This document shows positions 43,301-50,496 of a stretch of 53,602 nt of DNA, in pieces (the stretch's first letter is position 1; every line of letters begins with the position of its first letter). Location of the stretch: NCBI GenBank assembly GCA_017480425.1, contig JAFVAR010000035.1, positions 1-53,602 on the forward strand, given 5' to 3'. The stretch is from a bacterium. Lineage in GTDB: Bacteria; Cyanobacteriota; Vampirovibrionia; Gastranaerophilales; Gastranaerophilaceae. Under the pieces are notes generated by a model. The model made no database searches. It had not been told where the DNA came from and was given only the letters and a program-made list of their open reading frames with translations. Both the position numbers and the translations under genes were made by a program.

Positions 43301-43677
43301 ATTCCTTTTAATATCGAAACAATTAAATTTTTTATACGGATTTTAAATTTTGAATAGAGTTCTTGAGAACTCAAAACTCGTCTTATACTTTTTAAACCTG
43401 AAAATTTTATAGAAAGAGATGCAAATTCATCTGATTCACATTCTTGATATGCAACACTCGTAGATACAGAAAATCCGCATTTGCATTTACCTGAAGAAGT
43501 GGATACAACTCTCCCGCATTTTGAACACTTCTCCAATATTATGTATCCGCAATTTTCACATACCGGACTGTGCCCTAATGTTCTGCAATTTGGGCAAACA
43601 AGCGATAAAACCTTGTGGCAATACGGACAAACAGTTGCACTGTCCGAAATATTTCTATGACATTTTGGACATTCCAT
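40390..43677 (-). CDS. Giant zinc-ribbon / cyclase-like / degenerate AAA / TPR-like protein
   Basis: 1095 residues. Three zinc ribbons open it (C3,C6,C17,C20; C28,C31,C40,C43; C51,C54,C65,C67). Residues 85-190 resemble a class III nucleotide cyclase fold (GRIIVYGDTYVVNF), but the metal-binding aspartate pattern is not clear. Residues 310-480 resemble the ATPase of cyclase-AAA-TPR proteins, with a Walker B-like NCVIIIEDFEYID (431-443). The P-loop position reads RGDCEYQLKTS and lacks GK(S/T). The rest is helical, TPR-like. No signal peptide. A TATAAT lies 7 nt before the ATG. It is divergent from the ZorAB-like pair. Confidence 0.7.
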   Translation of the reverse strand: MECPKCHRNISDSATVCPYCHKVLSLVCPNCRTLGHSPVCENCGYIILEKCSKCGRVVSTSSGKCKCGFSVSTSVAYQECESDEFASLSIKFSGLKSIRRVLSSQELYSKFKIRIKNLIVSILKGIEGRIIVYGDTYVVNFNKELSFATSVDKAVRLALKVINSFASINLKSIEELGTPLKLSVTIVKKNAEDLLKNITLDNNVKLFTVKKDEKRYLRGMQIVLDQFVQDNISKDYKTDSLYSVEQNGMSVMFYEIILDKYILPPNESFEEKIADVKVSNIKKNVKADESEDLYGFKIFDINAKCKFEKSIPIGIEEIIGNNKIVALRGDCEYQLKTSDIVNYYVSKGMKVVRATCTEELNYKPWAILEQIFIDFYKIPSHSAFIDSNFEVQRFESIKQLIYGVARKSATSEDARFAYMEDFECFLASLKNCVIIIEDFEYIDDTTIQTLQLFFDRFNNANVNFVFITNSSIAVHGKLRALLANPNYIEIMLQKTGLEAVLSTIKEDASDFINSFYYEKLKENFGGSKLYFDNAIAYLKEKDVLISFEDRLLIKSNNSVILPFDIKELLRARFKHMANYMDASMILAYSVYLGQKLDFAVLETLGVKEIDKNAKILQEKGFVYVESNCVYINNYNLMKQVIQMSLKPEIEEYLCKNIIAKIGKGLNSTLILLLMGKLKLYKDEYLLLWKNSQFAMSVGDYDAYLKNCLGCLSLAEHIEPAISEEEIENNKKEVYQNILMSLYGYSPEKIYSIENVLLMDAIKEDDNEKIVKLSNLMLQGALLSSNYTDALTLLHNILTRMPNPTLIVDGAINTRFLLLSLVNIEILFNIGEFRNCIEIAQELLSVIRPEIIEKIKPVNFSTNLFVSHMMETFRLVGLAKLIVLDSGLDEYFAKINIALGAELPDKDAIVAIKEFIDGASFAPSNIEDASSFSKLIYLILQEFETHKNDNKVFAQNIYQAKLLASDIHQKMIEMFSELLIADSYAKEGAKHKAAVIYNDILQKSENSAMYIMILLAKYFIARLEILKSNVSEALQIINDALALIQNNDNQAKVFYILFEKMFIELAKNGNISSIDIKSEEQKLAQVASQAKLKRLI

Positions 43678-43684
43678 GTTAAAA

Positions 43685-43690
43685 ATTATA
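43685..43690 (-). promoter_or_regulatory. TATAAT 7 nt before the giant gene's ATG (near-leaderless)
   Basis: On the minus strand TATAAT is followed by TTTTAAC and the ATG at 43677, with no ribosome site. Confidence 0.5.
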
Positions 43691-43734
43691 GTCTAATTTT
43701 GCTCATTATGCTATACTTTAAAAGGAGGGCAATT

Positions 43735-44619
43735 ATGATTTTATTACACATCCTTTTGGAACCTGCAATTCTGATAATTACTGCATGTTTTCTGTTTTTT
43801 ATATTACTTGTATTAAAAAATTACTTAAAGGTTAAAAAGAACCTGTCAGCAGTATATAAATTTTTAAAATCGCTTAATCAAAAAGAACTATCATACAGAT
43901 TTCAAGAACTTGATGCGTTTATGGCATCAAATGCCTTTACTGCAACAACTTGGGAAGATTTTAAAAAAGCTTTAATTTTTCCTGAAAAGTTATACATTGC
44001 ATCTCAAAATCAAAAATCAACAGGGGATTTTAAATCTGAAATTTATCTGACAATTGATGCTTCCTATTTCTTCAATGAGGACACACTGGTTTTTTCAAAA
44101 ATAAATAACAAATTTATCCAAACCATGCCGACTTTGTTGACAGGTTTAGGTCCGTTTTTTACATTTTTAAAAATGGCTATTGCATTCACGACTGTTAATT
44201 TTTCTGTTGAATCAGAGGTTGGAAATTCACTTAACGGATTAATTGCCAATATCCAAATAGCTGCCCTTTGTTCTGTATTTGCAGTCGGTTTTTCTCTAAT
44301 GTTTATGTTTCTTGAAAAAGTTATGTATAACAGAATGTGCAAAAAATACTATCTAGCAATACAAAAAGAATTTATTAGATTATTTGATGTTGTAACAAGT
44401 GAAAAATTTCTTATTGATTTAGTAAAAGAATCTAAAATTCAAAATTCAACAAATGAACGATTGTTAAAAGCTCTGCCGGAAGATTTTGCAAAAGCAGTAG
44501 TAAAAAGTTTAGGCGAAACAACCACTCCGTACTTAGAAAATATTCTTTACAGCCTAAATAAACTCAATGAATCAATGAATCACGGCGGAAATGGCGATGT
44601 TGTCGACAAATTATTTTAA
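43735..44619 (+). CDS. ZorA-like MotA/TolQ/ExbB-family proton channel protein
   Basis: 294 residues from the ATG after AAAGGAGGG. Upstream in-frame codons belong to the divergent gene. Membrane segments lie at about 9-27, 131-152 and 168-193. MPTLLTGLGPFFTFLKMAIAF is the conserved motor helix, similar to ZorA and MotA/ExbB. The C-terminal cytosolic part is a short helical tail, much shorter than in full Zorya ZorA. It is followed 15 nt later by an OmpA/MotB-type partner. TATACT (about 43711) could be its -10. An inner-membrane ion-driven motor is inferred from family. Confidence 0.78.
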   Translation: MILLHILLEPAILIITACFLFFILLVLKNYLKVKKNLSAVYKFLKSLNQKELSYRFQELDAFMASNAFTATTWEDFKKALIFPEKLYIASQNQKSTGDFKSEIYLTIDASYFFNEDTLVFSKINNKFIQTMPTLLTGLGPFFTFLKMAIAFTTVNFSVESEVGNSLNGLIANIQIAALCSVFAVGFSLMFMFLEKVMYNRMCKKYYLAIQKEFIRLFDVVTSEKFLIDLVKESKIQNSTNERLLKALPEDFAKAVVKSLGETTTPYLENILYSLNKLNESMNHGGNGDVVDKLF

Positions 44620-44634
44620 CAAAAGGATTGGTAA

Positions 44635-45294
44635 ATGAGAATTAGACCAAAAAATGACGATAATAGTGAAAATAATATATTTTGGGTAACTATGACCGAC
44701 CTTATGACGGCATTGGTTTTGGTATTTATCGTTCTTTTCTTTTATACATACATGACAAGTTATTATGAAAAAATTCAAGAAAAACTTGAACAAAAAAATG
44801 CTTCACAAGCGCTTGAAGAAACATTAAAAGAACAAAATATTGATGCTAATATAGATAAAGCAACTGGCGTTGTAAAAATTTCTGATTTGGAATTATTTGA
44901 TGTAAACAGTTACGAATTATCAGAAAAAGGTAAAAAATACTTGGATAAATTTGCTCCTGCTTACTTAAATTCACTTTTTTCAAATAATTATATGAAAGAT
45001 AATTTAGATAAAATAATTATTCAAGGACATACTGACTCTCAAACATTCAAAGGAAAATTTTCTGATGATGAACAATATATGAAAAATATGGATTTAAGCC
45101 TTAAAAGAGCATACGCCGTAGCAAATTACATGACAAACACTCCATACAATAAGTCTCACGGTAATAGATTAAGAAAAATGATAATTGTAGAAGGCGCAAG
45201 TTTCTCAAATCCGATTTTGGTTAACGGAAAAGAAGATTTTTCAAAGAGCAGAAGAGTTGAATTAAAACTTGTTATGAAGGGAAAAAGCAAATAA
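44635..45294 (+). CDS. ZorB-like MotB/OmpA-family protein
   Basis: 219 residues. The short cytosolic N-terminus leads into a single membrane helix with FWVTMTDLMTALVLVFIVLFF, where D22 is the expected proton-binding Asp of MotB/ZorB. A coiled coil (50-70) follows, then an OmpA-type peptidoglycan-binding domain with IIQGHTDSQ and a terminal SRRVELKLV. This DLMTAL pattern is the ZorB/MotB one. AAAGGA precedes the ATG. With the preceding gene it forms a stator-like complex. zorC, zorD and zorE are not adjacent. Confidence 0.82.
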   Translation: MRIRPKNDDNSENNIFWVTMTDLMTALVLVFIVLFFYTYMTSYYEKIQEKLEQKNASQALEETLKEQNIDANIDKATGVVKISDLELFDVNSYELSEKGKKYLDKFAPAYLNSLFSNNYMKDNLDKIIIQGHTDSQTFKGKFSDDEQYMKNMDLSLKRAYAVANYMTNTPYNKSHGNRLRKMIIVEGASFSNPILVNGKEDFSKSRRVELKLVMKGKSK

Positions 45295-45799
45295 TAACTC
45301 CAACAATTGCTGATATTAAAATATAAAAAAGCGGGTCTTTTTTGTTTTTCCAGCTTATAAGAAGCAGAATCCCCAATAGAATCATTGCCTTAATGTCTTT
45401 AATTTCAGGTTTCAAAAGTCCTACTGCAACAGATGTAAGAAGTGCACAACTTATCGGTTTTAATGTTTCTATTAAAGATTTAACATAAAAGTTTTCACTA
45501 AATTTTTTTAATAGTTTTGAAACAATAATTACAAGTATAAAAGACGGGAGCATTTCAGATGTTGTAGCTAATAATGAGCCCCAAATGCCTGCAGTTTTTA
45601 GTCCGGCATATGTTGCAACATTTATACCGACAGGTCCGGGAGTTATTGATGCAACTGCAACCATCTGAGTTAATTCATTCAAATTATACCATTCATACTC
45701 TTGTGATATATGGTACAAAAACGGAATTGTTGCATATCCGCCTCCGAATGAAAAAAGCCCTATTTTAAAAAATTCTTTAACCAGTAACCAATAAATCAT
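45272..45799 (-). CDS. Chromate transporter family protein, half 2
   Basis: 175 residues, one CHR domain. FFKIGLFSFGGGYATIPFL is the family signature, followed by ASITPGPVGINVATYAG and four to five membrane segments. The split (two short CHR proteins) type is known in bacteria as chrA1/chrA2 pairs. Chromate/sulfate exchange is the family function, but the true substrate here is unknown. It overlaps its partner by 4 bp (ATGA) and the convergent ZorB-like gene by 23 bp. Confidence 0.88.
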   Translation of the reverse strand: MIYWLLVKEFFKIGLFSFGGGYATIPFLYHISQEYEWYNLNELTQMVAVASITPGPVGINVATYAGLKTAGIWGSLLATTSEMLPSFILVIIVSKLLKKFSENFYVKSLIETLKPISCALLTSVAVGLLKPEIKDIKAMILLGILLLISWKNKKDPLFYILISAIVGVIICFFPS

Positions 45800-46338
45800 A
45801 GAGCTTTGGCCCTCATAATTCGTTTTGTAATTAAACCTATAAGGCTAAAGATTAAAATAGTTTGAACCGGGCTTAAATGAAAATAAAGCAATCCTATTAA
45901 TGACATCAAAAATATCAAGTAAAAAAACACGCTTTTTTTTGTTTTTTGCCAAACTTCTCTTACTGTTAAAATAATAAGTGCAATAACGGCCACTCCTACT
46001 CCCCAAAAGGCTCCTGCAATAAAATTATTTGAAACAATGTGTTCTAAAAATGATGCTAACAATATAATACACAAAAAGGGAACCAGTATTACACCAAGCA
46101 TGCCTGCAAAAGCGCCGCATTTTCCTTTCAATTTATAACCGATAAACATAGAAATATTTGCAGCAATTATCCCGGGCAATGACTGTGATAGCGCAAAATA
46201 ATCCATCAATTCTTCATATGATATAAGATTTCTCTTATCTACAAACTCAGATGTCAGAATTGGAAGAATTACATATCCTCCGCCGAGCAAAATTGCACCA
46301 ATTTTAACAAATATAAAAAATAACTTAATTAAAGACAC
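45796..46338 (-). CDS. Chromate transporter family protein, half 1
   Basis: 180 residues from GTG at 46338, preceded by AGGA. FVKIGAILLGGGYVILPIL is the CHR signature, and ALSQSLPGIIAANISMFIGYKLKG follows. It is paired with the second CHR half through a 4-bp overlap, consistent with a heterodimeric antiporter. An SDR enzyme gene lies 14 nt upstream on the same strand. Confidence 0.88.
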   Translation of the reverse strand: MSLIKLFFIFVKIGAILLGGGYVILPILTSEFVDKRNLISYEELMDYFALSQSLPGIIAANISMFIGYKLKGKCGAFAGMLGVILVPFLCIILLASFLEHIVSNNFIAGAFWGVGVAVIALIILTVREVWQKTKKSVFFYLIFLMSLIGLLYFHLSPVQTILIFSLIGLITKRIMRAKAL

Positions 46339-46352
46339 TTTTTTATCCTAAA

Positions 46353-47048
46353 CTAAAAACCGACAGTTAGCCCCGCACACAGGTTTATTGACTGCCCTGT
46401 TACTCCTTTTGCTTCCTTTGAAATCAAGTATTTAACCATATCTGCAACTTCGACGGGAGAAACAAAGCGTTTTTGAGGAATGCATTCAACAACTTCCTCT
46501 TTTGTCCAATTACCATCATTTGCAGAAGAATTCCCCATTTCAGTATCAACCCATCCCGGGTTTATTGTATTAACAGTGATTCCGTATTGAGCAAGTTCAA
46601 GAGCAATTGCTTTTGTTGCGCCTATCAACCCTGATTTTGATGCAGAATATACACTTGCACCGGCTTCTCCCATAACTCCGCTTATTGAACCAATATTAAC
46701 AATTCTTCCCCATAGGTTTTTTTTCATACATGGAACCGCCTTAGAAATCAGATAAATAGGAGCTTCCAAATTTACTTTGATAAGATTTTTAATATTTTTA
46801 AATTCCAGATTTTCTACGGGAGAATAATTGTATTCACCTGCATTATTAATTAACACATCAATATTATTTGATTCAATATACCTGCCCAAATCCTGTAATT
46901 CGTTGTCATTTAAGAAATCACACACAAAATAATTACTATAAATTTTTAGCAAATCTTCATTTCTGCCAACCGCAAATATATTTCCTTGAAGATTTTCGGC
47001 AATTGCCTTCCCGATACCTCTTGTAGCTCCTGTAACCATTATATTCAT
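46353..47048 (-). CDS. Short-chain dehydrogenase/reductase (FabG-like)
   Basis: 231 residues, a classical SDR. The cofactor motif VTGATRGIGKAI is at 5-16, NNAG in VLINNAGEY, catalytic Ser in GSISG, and Y-x-x-x-K in VYSASKSG. NPGWVDTEM and GVTGQSINLCAGLTVGF resemble 3-oxoacyl-ACP reductases. The substrate could be acyl-ACP or another ketone. The ATG has only a weak GAGGA upstream. It is a plausible operon partner of the chromate-transporter pair by spacing. Confidence 0.9.
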   Translation of the reverse strand: MNIMVTGATRGIGKAIAENLQGNIFAVGRNEDLLKIYSNYFVCDFLNDNELQDLGRYIESNNIDVLINNAGEYNYSPVENLEFKNIKNLIKVNLEAPIYLISKAVPCMKKNLWGRIVNIGSISGVMGEAGASVYSASKSGLIGATKAIALELAQYGITVNTINPGWVDTEMGNSSANDGNWTKEEVVECIPQKRFVSPVEVADMVKYLISKEAKGVTGQSINLCAGLTVGF

Positions 47049-47082
47049 AATAATATCCTCTAACTAAATATTATCATAAACA

Positions 47083-47118
47083 AGCAAAGACGCAGTCTCA
47101 GAAAAAATCAGACTGCGC
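47083..47118 (-). terminator. Terminator after the 156-residue protein gene
   Basis: CGCAGTCT pairs with AGACTGCG around an 11-nt loop, followed on the minus strand by TCTTTGCTTGTTT. It lies 30 nt past the stop at 47149. Confidence 0.75.
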
Positions 47119-47148
47119 CGAAACTTACTACAAATCACCTTTCATACA

Positions 47149-47619
47149 TTACAGGAACTGTGCCTGATATGCATAATATGACATTACATCTTGCTGCCCG
47201 TCTTGCTTATTGGCTTGACCGAATACCCTTTGAGCCTCGCTTCTTATACCTGCAAAATAAGCCATTGCCTGACCGTCAATTGCGCTTTGACTCAATAATT
47301 GTATTGCATTGTTAAATGCAGCATAATCCTTGTCATAATCACCTGTTGCCTGTACGCCTATTTGTGCACATAAACCGGCCCAAGGAACTACGTTTTTTTG
47401 ATTATTTTGATTTTTTATCTGATTCTGTACTTGATTTGAATACTCCTCATACATTGCAGTATTCAATTTTTTAAGGTCACTTGTGTTTCCGGTAGGTGTA
47501 ATACCGAATTCATCAAATGCTTCTTTAAGCGCTCTGTCATTTGCAGGCACTCTTCCCAAGTATGAGTAAATGTTTGCGCTTGTGTACGAATATACTCCGT
47601 TGACTGTGAAATTAGACAT
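47149..47619 (-). CDS. Small unknown protein, N/Q-rich
   Basis: 156 residues starting MSNFTVNGVYSYTSANIYSYLG, with no signal peptide. LKKLNTAMYEEYSNQVQNQIKNQNNQ gives a helical, Gln/Asn-rich middle, then PWAGLCAQIGVQATGDYDKDYAAFN and a helical end. The style recalls short abundant proteins of gut Melainabacteria, but no function is known. GAGG lies before the ATG. It has its own terminator and probably its own promoter upstream in the 430-bp gap. Confidence 0.6.
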   Translation of the reverse strand: MSNFTVNGVYSYTSANIYSYLGRVPANDRALKEAFDEFGITPTGNTSDLKKLNTAMYEEYSNQVQNQIKNQNNQKNVVPWAGLCAQIGVQATGDYDKDYAAFNNAIQLLSQSAIDGQAMAYFAGIRSEAQRVFGQANKQDGQQDVMSYYAYQAQFL

Positions 47620-47639
47620 GACACACCTCTTATATGATA

Positions 47640-48051
47640 TATAATATATATCGGCACAAATTCTAAAAACTTTAGGGTTTTTGGAAAAATTGTTACAAAT
47701 CTTTACAATATAAAATCAAAAAGCGCATGATTAAAGGGTTTTGACGGTATATATTCTTATATGTCGTTTATATATTTTATTAAGTTTTGTAACAAATAAT
47801 TTCTTTTTTGAAATTCAAAAAGTTTTATATACTTTATATATATGTAAGACAAATCAATAGAGAGTTAAAAAACAGAGAGACAAAAAACAAACAAAGAGAA
47901 AGATGAAGCTTAAGCACGCTTGAGCTAAAAGAGACAACAGAATCCAAGTTTATGACAAAGATTCATATTAAGATGACTTGTAATAAATTTGAGTTCTGCA
48001 GCGGAGAAAAACGACCTTTTCGGAAGAATCGGTCTATAAGAGAGGTAAAAT
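47640..48051 (+). promoter_or_regulatory. 430-bp gap with a long structured leader of the 57-residue gene
   Basis: 47640-47820 is AT-rich with no gene visible. From about 47830 (TATATATATG, a possible -10 near 47843) to the ATG at 48052 the sequence changes to purine-rich, with two hairpins: AGCTTAA-GCACGC-TTGAGCT (about 47908-47927) and GACC...GGTC (about 48013-48034). GAGG precedes the ATG. A leader of about 200 nt is unusual beside the near-leaderless genes elsewhere. Confidence 0.4.
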
Positions 48052-48225
48052 ATGGCAGTACTTAACAGCTATAACATCAATGCTATGGCAACACAAATTT
48101 CACGAGAATTTTACATTCAAGACAACCCGCAGGAAGATAAATCCTACGTATTAGTAGATGAAATGCGACTGTTTGCGATGGACTTAAAATCACGAGTAAC
48201 ATTTATTTCACGAACTAAAAATTAA
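48052..48225 (+). CDS. 57-residue unknown protein behind a long leader
   Basis: The frame reads MAVLNSYNINAMATQISREF and then YIQDNPQEDKSYVLVDEMRL, ending KSRVTFISRTKN. It is preceded by AGAGG (6 nt spacing) and followed by a strong terminator 57 nt downstream. All four arginines are CGA, a codon little used in neighbouring genes, which prefer AGA. The TCACGA hexamer occurs three times. No signal peptide or membrane segment. It could be a small basic/regulatory protein. Function unknown. Confidence 0.6.
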   Translation: MAVLNSYNINAMATQISREFYIQDNPQEDKSYVLVDEMRLFAMDLKSRVTFISRTKN

Positions 48226-48282
48226 AAATTTTGAATTTAACAAATAAAAATTTTATTCCCCAAACTTACTTATCTATTAGCA

Positions 48283-48307
48283 CCTGACTTAGGTCAGGTT
48301 TTTTTTA
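48283..48307 (+). terminator. Terminator of the 57-residue gene
   Basis: CCTGAC-TTAG-GTCAGG followed by eight T. Confidence 0.92.
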
Positions 48308-48718
48308 TGCTAAATAATTCAAGATTGCACCGCCAATTTCTTCTGTCGGATCAAAATATTTATCAGAGGGCGGCTCAATGGAATTTCTTATAAGCATTTT
48401 TACAAGCGGACCAAATGCATCAGGAATTTTTGTTTTTCTGTATATACCTGCTAAAAAAGTCTGGACATTCGGAGATTTTGTATCATTATATTTTGATAAT
48501 GTCGGATATAGGTTTGATATTTCAGATTTTGAAACTCCGTTATCCAGCATTAAATTTAATGCATACAAATTTTCAATAATGTCATCTTCGTTTTTCGGAT
48601 TTTCCAGATTATGCTTTATAATAGGCAGGGCACTCTCTTTTTCGGATGCTAATTTTTGGACTTTTGCATCATCAAAAACACAATAATTTCTATACTGATT
48701 TGGATATAAAACAACCAT
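48305..48718 (-). CDS. Unknown helical protein (HEAT-like)
   Basis: 137 residues, all-helical by composition: ALPIIKHNLENPKNEDDIIENLYALNLMLDNG (quoted in part), then TKIPDAFGPLVKMLIRNS and DPTEEIGGAILNYLA. The spacing of about 35-40 residues between helix pairs resembles HEAT/armadillo-type repeats. No catalytic motif. It lies 9 nt downstream of pilD on the same strand, so co-transcribed with the prepilin peptidase and the sigma factor. Confidence 0.55.
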   Translation of the reverse strand: MVVLYPNQYRNYCVFDDAKVQKLASEKESALPIIKHNLENPKNEDDIIENLYALNLMLDNGVSKSEISNLYPTLSKYNDTKSPNVQTFLAGIYRKTKIPDAFGPLVKMLIRNSIEPPSDKYFDPTEEIGGAILNYLA

Positions 48719-48727
48719 AAAAATATC

Positions 48728-49630
48728 TTACATGCTCATAATAAAATATAAAGCAGCGCACGAAAGTGCAGGAACATACGGAAGGTATGTAAGTTCGCTT
48801 TCTCTTTTCATACTTTTAATAACCGAAAATGCCAATAATATACCTAATATCATTAAAACTGCTAAACTAACAAGAGACTGATTTACTGATTTAAAAAACG
48901 CAACAGAAAGTAAAAACAATATCATTAATATACAAACTTTTTTTTCGTTGTTTTTATACGATTTGTACAAATACATAGGAATTATAAAAATCATTGCTGC
49001 AAAAAGCGCATATAATAGAACCGGAATAATGTTAAAAATCCCTGCTATAGCACCAAGAGCTCCTGCTACATACGAATCTGCCTCACCCATAGCCCTTGTA
49101 CCTGCAAAAATATAACCGAGTCTTGCAACAGCTTCTATTATTATAACGCCCGCTAAAATTCCCAGAAAAGAATACCACAAACCTTGCAATCCGTTGTTTA
49201 TAAAAGCATAAACTATACCTGATATCGCCATTATTATTGCAATATTACAATCTACAAGTTTTGCCTTAAAGTCTGTTGTAGTCATTATAATCAAACAAGA
49301 TATCCAAAACATTACAAATAATGTTTTGATTTCAAAACCGAATTTTATATATGTTAGCGCAAACATAGCCATAGTAAGCAATTCAATAAACGGATATTGA
49401 ATACTTATTTTTTCATGGCAAAAATAACATTTTCCTCTTAATAAAATATATGATATAACCGGAATATTATGCCACCAATATAATTTATGATTGCATTTTG
49501 GACATTTTGAAGGCGGAAAAACAATGCTTTCGTCGTTTAATGACCTCAAAATAACAACGTTATAAAAACTTCCGCAGCACAAACCGATAATGCATACCCA
49601 AAACATTATATATCCAAACGTTAATTCCAT
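48728..49630 (-). CDS. pilD: Type IV prepilin peptidase (A24 family)
   Basis: 300 residues, about eight membrane segments. The cytosolic zinc-type loop has C43-P-K-C46 and C68-Y-F-C71. The two catalytic aspartates are D120 in MTTTDFKAKLVD and D184 in MGEADSYV. The second motif is normally GxGD, while here the residue before Asp is Ala (GEAD). It cleaves and N-methylates type IV pilins and pseudopilins. It follows the sigma factor by 1 nt, and SigF-type sigma factors control pilus genes in Cyanobacteria, so the pairing is meaningful. Confidence 0.9.
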   Translation of the reverse strand: MELTFGYIMFWVCIIGLCCGSFYNVVILRSLNDESIVFPPSKCPKCNHKLYWWHNIPVISYILLRGKCYFCHEKISIQYPFIELLTMAMFALTYIKFGFEIKTLFVMFWISCLIIMTTTDFKAKLVDCNIAIIMAISGIVYAFINNGLQGLWYSFLGILAGVIIIEAVARLGYIFAGTRAMGEADSYVAGALGAIAGIFNIIPVLLYALFAAMIFIIPMYLYKSYKNNEKKVCILMILFLLSVAFFKSVNQSLVSLAVLMILGILLAFSVIKSMKRESELTYLPYVPALSCAALYFIMSM

Positions 49631-49631
49631 G

Positions 49632-50438
49632 CTAAATTGCTCCGAGTAAAACTGATTCCAAATCTGATTTTGAAATCATTTCATAAAGCAAACCGAATGC
49701 TTTTTTAAGTTTTCTGGAAACTTGCATTTGAGAAAGTTCCAGACGTTCTGCAATATCTTTTTGACTTAAATCATTATGATAATACAGTTCCACTAATTCT
49801 TTATACTCCTCTGGCAGCTTTGAAATCAAACTAAGAAGCAGCATTTTAGTATCTTCAATTTCTGTTTTTTCTTTATAATCATTACTTGCCAGAACTTCTT
49901 CGTATCCCAAATTATCATTATCAGAACGATAAACATCTTCAAGAGAATATGTGTGTTTTCTTCTGTCAGCTTGAAGTGCCATATCAACTTCTTTAGGTGT
50001 CACGTTAAGTGCTTCTGCCACAAAATCGCTTGTTAAATCATCTAATTGTTCGGGCGTAAGCGTGCTTATAAAAGAATTTATACGATATGAAAGCTCTTGA
50101 ATATGCCTTGGAACTCTTATTGTATTAAGTTTATCCCTCAAATAATGTTTCATTTCTCCGATAATAAGACTACCTGCATATACTTTAAAATTATCATTTT
50201 TATCGGATGAAAAACTTTCTATTGCTTTTAGTAATCCTATAGAACCTGCTTGAATCAAATCATCAATCGGGTCGTAAGAACGTCTTGCAATCGTCTTTGC
50301 AATACGCTTAACGATAGGGAGCATTGTAGACACTATCATTGTTTTAGCCTTTGCTTTTTTAAATGGGTCTCTTGCTATTCTATATTCATCAAGCCATTCA
50401 GAAACTATTTCTTCTCTGCTTCTCTCATTATTTTGCAA
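49632..50438 (-). CDS. Sigma-70 family sigma factor, SigF/SigB-like (group 3)
   Basis: 268 residues with regions 2, 3 and 4 but no region 1. Region 2 is YDPIDDLIQAGSIGLLKAIESF with GEMKHYLRDKLNTIRVPRHIQE. Region 4 is KLPEEYKELVELYYHNDLSQKDIAERLELSQMQVSRKLKKA (quoted in part), an HTH. The layout matches SigF/SigB/SigG of Gram-positives and SigF of Cyanobacteria, which drives pilus and motility genes. No anti-sigma gene is adjacent. AAGATAA is weak as a ribosome site. It precedes pilD by 1 nt. Confidence 0.9.
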   Translation of the reverse strand: MQNNERSREEIVSEWLDEYRIARDPFKKAKAKTMIVSTMLPIVKRIAKTIARRSYDPIDDLIQAGSIGLLKAIESFSSDKNDNFKVYAGSLIIGEMKHYLRDKLNTIRVPRHIQELSYRINSFISTLTPEQLDDLTSDFVAEALNVTPKEVDMALQADRRKHTYSLEDVYRSDNDNLGYEEVLASNDYKEKTEIEDTKMLLLSLISKLPEEYKELVELYYHNDLSQKDIAERLELSQMQVSRKLKKAFGLLYEMISKSDLESVLLGAI

Positions 50439-50496
50439 AATCTTATCTCCACATATGTACAGTTACATAATACCACAGCTTTTGAGGTTAATCAAT

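Noticed and set aside
43735-45294. Complete Zorya defence system
   Set aside because: Only ZorA/ZorB-like genes are present. No ZorC, ZorD helicase or ZorE nuclease is adjacent.
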